From positions 1-15,942 of the forward strand of contig JAJYXA010000208.1 of the NCBI GenBank assembly GCA_021791235.1: a stretch of DNA of 15,942 bases. Direction: 5' to 3'. Position numbers and translations under genes: made by a program. Below are positions 5,825 through 12,417 of this stretch, one piece after another. Every line of letters begins with the position of its first letter. The first letter of the stretch is position 1. Below the pieces are notes generated by a model. That model was not told the origin of the DNA, ran no database searches, and saw only the letters and a list, made by a program, of their open reading frames with translations. This DNA is from Pseudomonadota bacterium. Lineage in GTDB: Bacteria; Pseudomonadota; Gammaproteobacteria; Burkholderiales; Thiobacillaceae.

Positions 5825-6816
5825 GGCGCCCGATCCTGCAGCCCATCCAGCAAAAACAGCAGCGGCTTCAGCTCGTCGTAGCGCTCGCACACGCGGCGCA
5901 GGTAGTGCATCACCCGCGGCATGTCCTTGAGATACCCGTCCTTGCCGTCGCGGTGGTACAGCCGCGCAAAGATGCCGAGCACCTTGATCTGGCGCTGCGC
6001 GCCCATCCATTCGAAGTCGCGCCAGAATTCGGCGAAGTCCTCGCGCACCGGCAGGCGGGCGGCGCGCGCCTTTTCCCAGTAGCGGATCACCCAGTCGAGC
6101 TGCTGCTCCTCATCCCACCGGATGTAGGCGTCGCGGTAGATCGAGGCGAGGTCGTAGGTGATGGGGCCGTAGACCGCGTCCTGGAAGTCGAGGATGCCGG
6201 GGTTGGGGTCGCTCACCATCAGGTTGCGCGAATGCCAGTCGCGGTGCACGTAGACCTGCGGCTGCGCCAGGTTGTTGGCGAGGATGCGCCAGAACACGGC
6301 GTCGAGGATGGCTTTCTGCTCGTCCTTCATGGCGACGCCGAGGTGCTTCGAGACGTACCAGTCGGGGAACAGCATCAGTTCGCGGGTGAGCAGCGCGCGG
6401 TCGTAGTCCGGCAGCACGCCGGGGCGGCTCGCCTGCTGGATGCGGATCAGCGCGTCGTTCGACGCCAGATAGAGCTCGCGCGCCGCGCCTTGATCGAGTG
6501 CGGCTTCGTTGAGCGCCGACAGGTAGGTGGTATTGCCCAGATCGGTCAGCAGCAGGAAGCCCTGCTCCAGGTCCTGCGCCAGCACCTGCGGCACGTGCAC
6601 GCCGGCGGCGCCGAACAGCCGGGCGACGGCGATGAAGGGGCGGCAATCCTCGTGCGCCGGCGGCGCGTCCATCACGATATAATCGCGGCCTTTGGCAGTG
6701 ACGCGAAAATAACGGCGAAAGCTGGCGTCCGCCGACGCCGGGGCGATGTCGAGCGAATCGCCCCCCAGCCGTCGCGCGGCCCAGCCCTGTAATGCTTGCA
6801 AACGTTCCACTGCCAT
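5803..6816 (-). CDS. amgK: AmgK-type N-acetylmuramate/N-acetylglucosamine kinase (APH-fold)
   Basis: AmgK phosphorylates MurNAc (and GlcNAc) at the anomeric position in the cytoplasm, producing the substrate of MurU for cell-wall recycling. The 337-residue protein has the aminoglycoside phosphotransferase fold. The catalytic HRDWHSRN motif has H191, D193 and N198, and the metal-binding segment is ILDFQDAVYGP (about 208-218), with DFQD in place of the usual DFG. The start ATG (6814-6816) has GGAG five bases upstream. The gene is divergent from lptD, a pairing often seen in betaproteobacteria. Its partner murU now lies over 800 bases downstream because of the toxin-antitoxin cassette. General databases may call it an aminoglycoside phosphotransferase; resistance is not implied. 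Confidence 0.88.
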   Translation of the reverse strand: MAVERLQALQGWAARRLGGDSLDIAPASADASFRRYFRVTAKGRDYIVMDAPPAHEDCRPFIAVARLFGAAGVHVPQVLAQDLEQGFLLLTDLGNTTYLSALNEAALDQGAARELYLASNDALIRIQQASRPGVLPDYDRALLTRELMLFPDWYVSKHLGVAMKDEQKAILDAVFWRILANNLAQPQVYVHRDWHSRNLMVSDPNPGILDFQDAVYGPITYDLASIYRDAYIRWDEEQQLDWVIRYWEKARAARLPVREDFAEFWRDFEWMGAQRQIKVLGIFARLYHRDGKDGYLKDMPRVMHYLRRVCERYDELKPLLFLLDGLQDRAPQAGYTF

Positions 6817-9058
6817 GCTGCTCCGAATAACGCTGTTCCAAATAACCTTGGCCCGGATTTTACATCGCTTGTCCACCTTGCCCGGCTTTGCGCTCGTCAT
6901 GTTGTTGCTGGCCGTCCGTTCCGCCGGCGCGGACGGGCTCGCGCTGAAAAAGGACGTCGAGCTGGGCGGGTCGGCCGTGGCGGGCAAGGAAGGGCCGCTG
7001 TTCCTGACCGCCGACCGCATCGAGTCGACGGCACCCAACGTCATCGAAGCCAGCGGCAACGTGGAAGCCCGCCAGGCCGGGCAGAACTTCTTCGCCAACT
7101 GGCTGCGCTACGACACCACCCTCAATTCCGTCGAGGCGCGCGGCCAGGTGCGGCTGGAACAGCCCGCGCTGCTGGTGAGCGGCGATTCGCTCAAACTCGA
7201 TCTCGACGACTACAGCGGCGAGCTCACCCGGCCGGTGTACCGTTTTACGGCGCAGCCAGGGCGCGGAGACGCCGAACGCATCGACTTCATCGACGAAAAC
7301 CGTTTCAAGCTTCAGGACGCCACCTACACCACCTGCCCGGTCGACAACGACGACTGGTTCCTCAAGGTGGCCGACCTCGACATCGACAAGACCCGCAATG
7401 TCGGCACTGCGCGCAACGCCTCGCTGAATTTCCTCGGCGTGCCCATCCTGTATGCGCCGTGGATGGACTTTTCACTCAACAACGAACGCAAGACCGGCGT
7501 GCTGGCGCCCACCATCGGCACCACCGAGCGCAGCGGCCTCGACATCCTGGTGCCCTACTACCTCAATCTCGCGCCCAATTACGACGCCACGCTGTACCCG
7601 CGCCTGCTGTCCAAGCGCGGCGTTCAGCTGGGCGGAGAATTCCGCTATCTGCTGGACGACGCCCGCGGCGAGAACCGTCTCGAATACCTGCCCAACGACA
7701 ACGAAGCCGGCCGCTCGCGCTGGAGCGTCGCGCTCAACAACACCTACCGCGTGAACGCGAACACCCAGGCCGGCATGCAGTTCAACCGCGTGTCCGACGA
7801 CGATTATTTCCGCGACCTCTCCAACCTGATTTCCGTCACATCGCTCAGCCACCTCAACCGCGAGGCATGGGTGACCACGCAGCGCGCCAACTGGAGCGCC
7901 GAGCTGCGCGCGCAAAGCTTCCAGACCTTGCAGGACTCCACCGCCGCCCCCATTGTCGAGCCGTACGCGCGGCTGCCGCACGCCCGCCTGGGCATGACGA
8001 AGACCCTGGGCAACGGCCTGGAATTCAAGCTGGACAGCGAAGCCACCCGCTTTGCCCATCCCACCAGGACCGAAGGCACCCGGGTGCTGGCCTATCCCAC
8101 GCTGCGCCTGCCGCTCGCCAATTCGTTCGGCTTCCTCACCCCGCAGCTCGGCTGGCACAGCAGCTATTACGCGCTGGACGACAGCGTCCCCGAACAGCGC
8201 ATCACGCGCAACCTGCCGATCTTCAGCCTCGACAGCGGCGTCACCTTCGACCGCCCGTTCCGCTTCGCGGGCCAGGATTACGAACAGACGCTGGAGCCGC
8301 GCGCCTATTATGTGCTCGCGCCGTTCCGCGACCAGGACGCGATCCCGGTGTTCGACACCTCGCCGCTGGACTTCAGCTACGCGCAGATGTTCACCGAAAA
8401 CCAGTTCATCGGCGGCGACCGCATCAACGACGCCAACCAGATGACGCTCGCCGTCACCAGCCGCTTCGTCGAGGCGGACAGCGGACTGGAACGCCTGCAG
8501 CTCACTCTCGGCCAACGCTATTACTTCAGCGCGCAGCAGGTCACCCTGCCCGGCGTGGCGCCACGCACGAGCAATGCCACCGACCTGCTCGCCGCCGTCA
8601 GCGGGCAGATCACGCGCGACTGGCGCATCGACACCGCGTGGCAGTTCGACACCCAGAACGGCACCACCATCCGCCAGAACCTGGGCGCCTCCTACCGTCC
8701 CGGGCCCGGCCGCGCGTTGAACTTCAACTACCGCTTCATTGACCAAACCACCGAGCAGATCGATTTGTCGGGGCAATGGCCGCTGGGCGATCGCTGGTAC
8801 GGCATGTTCCGCTACAACTATTCGTTCCAGGACGACAAACTGGTCGAAGGCCTGGCGGGGGTTGAATACAATGGCGGTTGCTGGGCGGTGCGCGCAGTGT
8901 TCCAGCGCCTGGCCACCAAGGTGGACCAGTCGACCGATGCGCTGTTCTTCCAGCTCGAGTTGAACGGCATGGGGCGCCTGGGCGCCAACCCGCTCGACGT
9001 GTTGAAACAAAGTGTTCCCGGATACAGGCCTAGCCATGACATTCTTCAAACGCCCTGA
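6815..9058 (+). CDS. lptD: LptD, LPS-assembly outer-membrane protein
   Basis: LptD with LptE forms the outer-membrane translocon that places LPS in the outer leaflet. From the ATG at 6815 it is 747 residues. A hydrophobic signal segment (FALVMLLLAV, about 25-34) ends near SAGA. The periplasmic OstA/LptA-like jellyroll covers about 60-150 (LTADRIESTAPNVIEASGNVEA) and the long C-terminal beta-barrel about 190-740. Only two cysteines remain, C174 (YTTCPVDN) and C689 (NGGCWAV), where E. coli has four. The start is uncertain. No candidate has a ribosome-binding sequence, codons before about 6869 are unlike the rest (CGA, ATA, TTA), and the ATG at 6815 overlaps the divergent amgK start. TTG at 6869 or 6878 and ATG at 6899 are in-frame alternatives. 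The stop overlaps surA by 23 bases. Confidence 0.93.
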   Translation: MLLRITLFQITLARILHRLSTLPGFALVMLLLAVRSAGADGLALKKDVELGGSAVAGKEGPLFLTADRIESTAPNVIEASGNVEARQAGQNFFANWLRYDTTLNSVEARGQVRLEQPALLVSGDSLKLDLDDYSGELTRPVYRFTAQPGRGDAERIDFIDENRFKLQDATYTTCPVDNDDWFLKVADLDIDKTRNVGTARNASLNFLGVPILYAPWMDFSLNNERKTGVLAPTIGTTERSGLDILVPYYLNLAPNYDATLYPRLLSKRGVQLGGEFRYLLDDARGENRLEYLPNDNEAGRSRWSVALNNTYRVNANTQAGMQFNRVSDDDYFRDLSNLISVTSLSHLNREAWVTTQRANWSAELRAQSFQTLQDSTAAPIVEPYARLPHARLGMTKTLGNGLEFKLDSEATRFAHPTRTEGTRVLAYPTLRLPLANSFGFLTPQLGWHSSYYALDDSVPEQRITRNLPIFSLDSGVTFDRPFRFAGQDYEQTLEPRAYYVLAPFRDQDAIPVFDTSPLDFSYAQMFTENQFIGGDRINDANQMTLAVTSRFVEADSGLERLQLTLGQRYYFSAQQVTLPGVAPRTSNATDLLAAVSGQITRDWRIDTAWQFDTQNGTTIRQNLGASYRPGPGRALNFNYRFIDQTTEQIDLSGQWPLGDRWYGMFRYNYSFQDDKLVEGLAGVEYNGGCWAVRAVFQRLATKVDQSTDALFFQLELNGMGRLGANPLDVLKQSVPGYRPSHDILQTP

Positions 9059-10346
9059 ATGGCGCCGCCCTCGCTGGTTGCTGGCGCTGCTGATTGCCGC
9101 ATCGACCGTTTTGCCGGCCCATGCGGCCGTGCAACCGCTCGACCACATCGTTGCCGTCGTCAACGACGAAATCATCACCCGCCAGGAGCTTGCCCGGCGT
9201 TATGACGAAGTCGTGAAGAACCTGTCGCGGCAGAACACCCCGCTGCCGCCGCGCGAGGTGCTGGAGAAACAGCTGCTCGAACGCATGGTCACCGAGCTGG
9301 CCCTGCAGCAGCACGCCCGCGACACCGGAATTCGCGTCGACCCGACCCAGGTCGAGCGCGCGCTGCAGCGCATCGCCGCGCAGAACAAGCTCGACCTGGC
9401 CGGCCTTGCGGCAGCACTGGAGCGGGAAGGCCAAAGCCTCGACGGCATGCGCACCACCATCCGCAATGAAATCCTCATTGCGCGCGCCCGCGAGCGCGAC
9501 GTCGACAACCGTATTTCGGTCAGCGATGCCGAAATCGAGGGCTATCTGCAAACGCAGGCGCAGCAGGGCGCGGAGACCGAATACAACTTCGCCCACATCC
9601 TCGTCACCGTGCCGGAAAACGCCTCGCCCGAGCAGATCCAGGCGCGCCGCGCGCGTGCCGAGGACATCCTCGCCCAGCTGGCCGCGGGCGCCGATTTCGC
9701 CCAGCTGTCGGCCAGTTATTCCGACGCCCCCAACGCGCTGCAGGGCGGCGCTTTCGGCTGGCGCGCCAGCGGCAAGATGCCGGCGCTGTTCGCCGATGCG
9801 CTGAAGCCGCTGCAGCCGGGCCAGGTCAGTCCGCTCCTGAAAAGCAGCAACGGCTTCCACATCCTCAAGCTCGTCGACAAGCGTGGGCTCGACGCCACCC
9901 TCCGCGTGACCCAGACCCACGCGCGCCACATCCTGATCAAGACCAACGAGCTCACCTCGGAAGCCGACGCCCGCAACCGCCTGCTGCAGCTGAAGGAGCG
10001 CATCGACAACGGGGTGAAATTCGACGAACTGGCACGCCTGCATTCCGAGGATGCCAGCGCCTCCAAGGGCGGCGACCTCGGCTGGATCAACCCCGGCGAC
10101 ACCGTGCCCGACTTCGAGAAGGCGATGAATGCCCTGCAGCCGGGCGAGGTCAGCGCGCCCATCCAGTCGCCCTTCGGCTGGCACCTGATCCAGGTGCTGG
10201 AACGCCGCGAGCAGGACGTCACGCAGGAACGCCAGAAGCTGGTGGCGCGCCAGGCCATCCGCGAGCGCAAGGCGGAAGAAGCCTTCCAGGACTGGGTGCG
10301 GCAGATTCGCGATTCGGCCTACGTCGAGCTGCGCCCGATCGATTGA
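9036..10346 (+). CDS. surA: SurA, periplasmic chaperone / peptidyl-prolyl isomerase
   Basis: SurA escorts unfolded outer-membrane proteins, LptD among its best-known clients, across the periplasm. The 436-residue protein has a signal peptide (1-30, cleavage after PAHA) and an N-terminal chaperone domain (about 31-175, opening with [17 protein letters not shown]). Two parvulin (PPIC) domains follow at about 184-282 (FAHILV...[12 protein letters not shown]) and 294-391 (ARHILIK...[10 protein letters not shown]), then a C-terminal helix that completes the chaperone domain. The length is close to the E. coli protein (428). The ATG at 9036 lies inside the lptD coding end, giving tight coupling with its client's gene; an earlier in-frame ATG at 9012 would add eight residues before the basic signal-peptide start. 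Confidence 0.95.
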   Translation: MTFFKRPEWRRPRWLLALLIAASTVLPAHAAVQPLDHIVAVVNDEIITRQELARRYDEVVKNLSRQNTPLPPREVLEKQLLERMVTELALQQHARDTGIRVDPTQVERALQRIAAQNKLDLAGLAAALEREGQSLDGMRTTIRNEILIARARERDVDNRISVSDAEIEGYLQTQAQQGAETEYNFAHILVTVPENASPEQIQARRARAEDILAQLAAGADFAQLSASYSDAPNALQGGAFGWRASGKMPALFADALKPLQPGQVSPLLKSSNGFHILKLVDKRGLDATLRVTQTHARHILIKTNELTSEADARNRLLQLKERIDNGVKFDELARLHSEDASASKGGDLGWINPGDTVPDFEKAMNALQPGEVSAPIQSPFGWHLIQVLERREQDVTQERQKLVARQAIRERKAEEAFQDWVRQIRDSAYVELRPID

Positions 10347-10374
10347 TCCGATCGCGCCAAGGGTGAGCGAAGCC

Positions 10375-11367
10375 GTGAATCCGCCCGTCCTCGCCCTCAC
10401 CGCGGGCGAGCCCGCCGGGATCGGCCCCGACCTCTGCATCGCGCTGTCGCAGCAGGCGCTGCCATGCCGGTTATCGGTGCTGGGCGATGTCGAGGTGCTG
10501 CGCGCCCGCGCCGCCCGGCTCGGCATCGCGGTCGACTTCGCCAGCGGCGACGCCATTCCCGTACATCGACCCGGCGCGCTGCACGTGCGCCACATTCCGG
10601 TCGCCGCGCCCGTCACCGCAGGCGCGCTCGATTCCGGCAACAGCGCCCACGTGCTCGCCCTGCTCGACGCCGCGATCGAGGGCTGCCTGAACGGCTCCTA
10701 CCACGCCATGGTCACCGCCCCGGTGCACAAGGGCGTGATCAACGACGCCGGCTTTGCCTTCACCGGCCATACCGAATACCTGGCCGACCGCAGCGGCGCG
10801 AAAAAGGTGGTGATGATGCTGGCCGGCGGCGGCCTGCGCGTCGCCCTCGCCACCACCCACCTGCCCTTGCGCGCCGTGGCCGACGCCATCACGCCCGACC
10901 TGCTCGACGAAGTGATCCGCATCCTGCACGCCGACCTGCAAGTCAAATTCGGCATCGCCCGGCCGCGCATCGTGGTCGCCGGCCTCAACCCCCACGCCGG
11001 CGAATCCGGTCATCTGGGGCGCGAGGAAATCGACGTCATCGAACCCGCGCTCGACCGCCTGCGCGGCGAAGGCATGGACCTCGTCGGCCCGCTGCCCGCC
11101 GACACCCTGTTCTCGCGCATCCGCAGTGCCCCCTGCGACGCCGTGCTGGCGATGTATCACGACCAGGGCCTGCCCGTGCTCAAATACGCCAGCTTCGGCG
11201 CCGGCGTGAACATCACCCTCGGCCTGCCCTTCATCCGCACCTCGGCCGACCACGGCACCGCGCTCGACCTCGCCGGCAGCGGGCGGGCCGAAGCAGGCAG
11301 CCTGCTGACGGCGATCGGCGTGGCGATGGAGATGATGGAGAAGAAGGGGCTAGGATCTGGGAACTAG
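10375..11367 (+). CDS. pdxA: PdxA, 4-hydroxythreonine-4-phosphate dehydrogenase
   Basis: PdxA oxidises 4-phosphohydroxy-L-threonine, and the product is condensed by PdxJ to pyridoxine 5'-phosphate. The 330-residue protein opens with the family signature [12 protein letters not shown]. It carries metal-binding histidines H162 (TTHLPLR), H207 ([11 protein letters not shown]) and H262 ([12 protein letters not shown]), offset by four residues from E. coli. The GTG at 10375 is preferred because AAGGGTGAG lies upstream at a workable distance. The GTG at 10363 adds four residues but has AAGG directly against it. The C-terminus is odd: the last residues (GLGSGN) and the TAG stop are encoded by the seven-base repeat array at 11346-11376, so the repeat has written the end of the protein. 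It lies 28 bases after surA. Confidence 0.93.
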   Translation: MNPPVLALTAGEPAGIGPDLCIALSQQALPCRLSVLGDVEVLRARAARLGIAVDFASGDAIPVHRPGALHVRHIPVAAPVTAGALDSGNSAHVLALLDAAIEGCLNGSYHAMVTAPVHKGVINDAGFAFTGHTEYLADRSGAKKVVMMLAGGGLRVALATTHLPLRAVADAITPDLLDEVIRILHADLQVKFGIARPRIVVAGLNPHAGESGHLGREEIDVIEPALDRLRGEGMDLVGPLPADTLFSRIRSAPCDAVLAMYHDQGLPVLKYASFGAGVNITLGLPFIRTSADHGTALDLAGSGRAEAGSLLTAIGVAMEMMEKKGLGSGN

Positions 11368-11376
11368 GATTTAGGG
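11346..11376 (+). repeat. Degenerate heptamer repeats containing the pdxA stop codon
   Basis: After GGG (11346-11348) come four seven-base units: GCTAGGA, TCTGGGA, ACTAGGA and TTTAGGG (11349-11376). They are the reverse complement of the unit in the larger array at 11409-11471. The pdxA stop TAG (11365-11367) is part of the third unit. GGGGCTAGGA (11346-11355) is exactly complementary to 11458-11467. Confidence 0.85.
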
Positions 11377-11381
11377 AATGA

Positions 11382-11394
11382 GCGGCTTCGCCGC
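11382..11394 (+). other. Small GC hairpin between the two heptamer arrays
   Basis: GCGGC-TTC-GCCGC forms a 5-bp stem with a 3-base loop at 11382-11394. It lies in the loop of the larger hairpin that the two opposite heptamer arrays could form. No T-run follows (CTTCTCTAAAAA comes next), so it is not a convincing terminator on the plus strand. Confidence 0.5.
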
Positions 11395-11408
11395 GCTTCT
11401 CTAAAAAC

Positions 11409-11471
11409 CCCTAGCCCCTAGCTCCTAGCTCCTAGCTCCTAGCTCCTAACTCCTAACTCCTAGCCCCTAAC
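11409..11471 (+). repeat. Tandem heptamer array (nine units) abutting the rsmA start codon
   Basis: There are nine consecutive seven-base units of consensus YCCTARC: CCCTAGC twice, TCCTAGC three times, TCCTAAC twice, then TCCTAGC and CCCTAAC. The last base touches the rsmA ATG at 11472. Only two positions vary, always C/T or G/A. The array leaves no Shine-Dalgarno before rsmA. Heptamer tandem repeats are known in other bacteria (for example the STRR repeats of filamentous cyanobacteria), but I cannot assign this one to a named family. Confidence 0.92.
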
Positions 11472-12251
11472 ATGCACCCCCCCCGCAAGCGCTTCGGCCA
11501 GAACTTCCTCATCGACGACGGCATCATCCATGCCATCGTCAATGCCGTTCATCCGCAGGCGACCGACATCGTGGTCGAAATCGGCCCCGGTCTGGGCGCG
11601 CTGACCCGGCCCCTGCTGGAATGCCTGCCGCATCTGCACGCCGTCGAACTCGACCGCGACATCGTCGCGCGCCTGCAAAGAACCTGGCCGGCCGGGCGCC
11701 TCACCGTACACAGCTGCGACGCGCTGAAGTTCGATTTCGGCGCGCTGGGCCACGACCTGCGCATCATCGGCAATCTGCCCTACAACATTTCCACGCCGCT
11801 GCTGTTTCATCTGATGGACTTTGCCGGGCACATCCGCGACATGACCTTCATGCTGCAGAAGGAAGTCGTCGAACGCATGGTCGCCGAACCCTCCACCCCC
11901 GATTACGGGCGGCTGTCGATCATGCTGCAGCGGCGCTTTCACCTGGAATGGCTGCTCGACGTCCCGCCCACCGCCTTCAACCCGCCGCCCAAGGTCGATT
12001 CGGCGGTGGTGCGGCTGATCCCCAAAACGCCGGCTGAAATCGTACCGCTGGACGAAGCCTTGTTTGCGCGCGTCGTCGCCGCCGCGTTTTCGCAACGTCG
12101 CAAGATGCTGAGAAACACGCTGGGCAGCCTGTTGAAACCGGAGGATTTCACTGCGCTCGGCATCGATCCCCGGCTGCGCGCCGAAGCCCTCGCCGTCGCC
12201 GATTACGAGGCCATCACCCGGCGCCTGGCAAACAACAATGTTTCAGCATAA
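11472..12251 (+). CDS. rsmA: RsmA/KsgA, 16S rRNA dimethyladenosine transferase
   Basis: RsmA uses S-adenosylmethionine to dimethylate two adjacent adenines near the 3' end of 16S rRNA late in 30S assembly; its loss gives kasugamycin resistance. The 259-residue protein begins with the family opening RKRFGQNFL (5-13). The SAM-binding motif I is VEIGPGLGAL (35-44), the acidic motif II VELDRD (58-63) and the catalytic motif IV NLPYNIS (101-107). The FNPPPKVDSAVVRL segment follows motif IV by about 70 residues. The length is normal and the frame intact. The ATG at 11472 is supported because RKRFGQNFL begins four residues later. Nothing resembling a ribosome-binding site precedes it, only the heptamer array. 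It is last in the lptD-surA-pdxA-rsmA run. Confidence 0.95.
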   Translation: MHPPRKRFGQNFLIDDGIIHAIVNAVHPQATDIVVEIGPGLGALTRPLLECLPHLHAVELDRDIVARLQRTWPAGRLTVHSCDALKFDFGALGHDLRIIGNLPYNISTPLLFHLMDFAGHIRDMTFMLQKEVVERMVAEPSTPDYGRLSIMLQRRFHLEWLLDVPPTAFNPPPKVDSAVVRLIPKTPAEIVPLDEALFARVVAAAFSQRRKMLRNTLGSLLKPEDFTALGIDPRLRAEALAVADYEAITRRLANNNVSA

Positions 12252-12261
12252 CCCCCTTCCC

Positions 12262-12293
12262 GGATCGCCGGTGACAGCCCTCGCGGGCGATCC
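12262..12293 (+). terminator. Candidate hairpin after rsmA
   Basis: A perfect 8-bp stem, GGATCGCC (12262-12269) with GGCGATCC (12286-12293), encloses a 16-base loop and lies 10 bases after the rsmA stop. There is no U-run, so it may act as a Rho-dependent or mRNA-end-protecting structure. The bases GGATCGCCGG (12262-12271) recur at 12380-12389, in front of the next gene. The rest of this 166-base gap shows no other gene. Confidence 0.5.
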
Positions 12294-12403
12294 CCGACAT
12301 CGTATTTGTGACTTCCATCATTTTTCGAACAGGCACGGCGGCGACACAAAACCATTGCGAAAACAGGGTTCCTAAAATAGGATCGCCGGATAACACCATA
12401 ACC

Positions 12404-12414
12404 AGAGGGGAGAG
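12404..12414 (+). promoter_or_regulatory. Strong ribosome-binding site of the GGDEF-EAL gene
   Basis: A purine run, AGAGGGGAGAGG, covers about 12404-12415 and precedes the ATG at 12418. It fixes that ATG as the start over the in-frame ATG at 12457. TAAAAT (12373-12378) upstream could be a -10 element, but I see no matching -35 at the right distance. Confidence 0.65.
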
Positions 12415-12417
12415 GCA

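Noticed and set aside
7472..9178. Long minus-strand open frame opposite lptD
   Set aside because: It is a shadow of the lptD codon pattern with no motif and no ribosome-binding sequence, and it crosses the lptD-surA junction.
9030..10640. Long minus-strand open frame opposite surA and pdxA
   Set aside because: Its composition is typical of an antisense frame in GC-rich DNA, and the plus strand carries unmistakable SurA and PdxA.
11409..11471. CRISPR array
   Set aside because: The units are only seven bases long with no spacers, so this is a simple tandem repeat.
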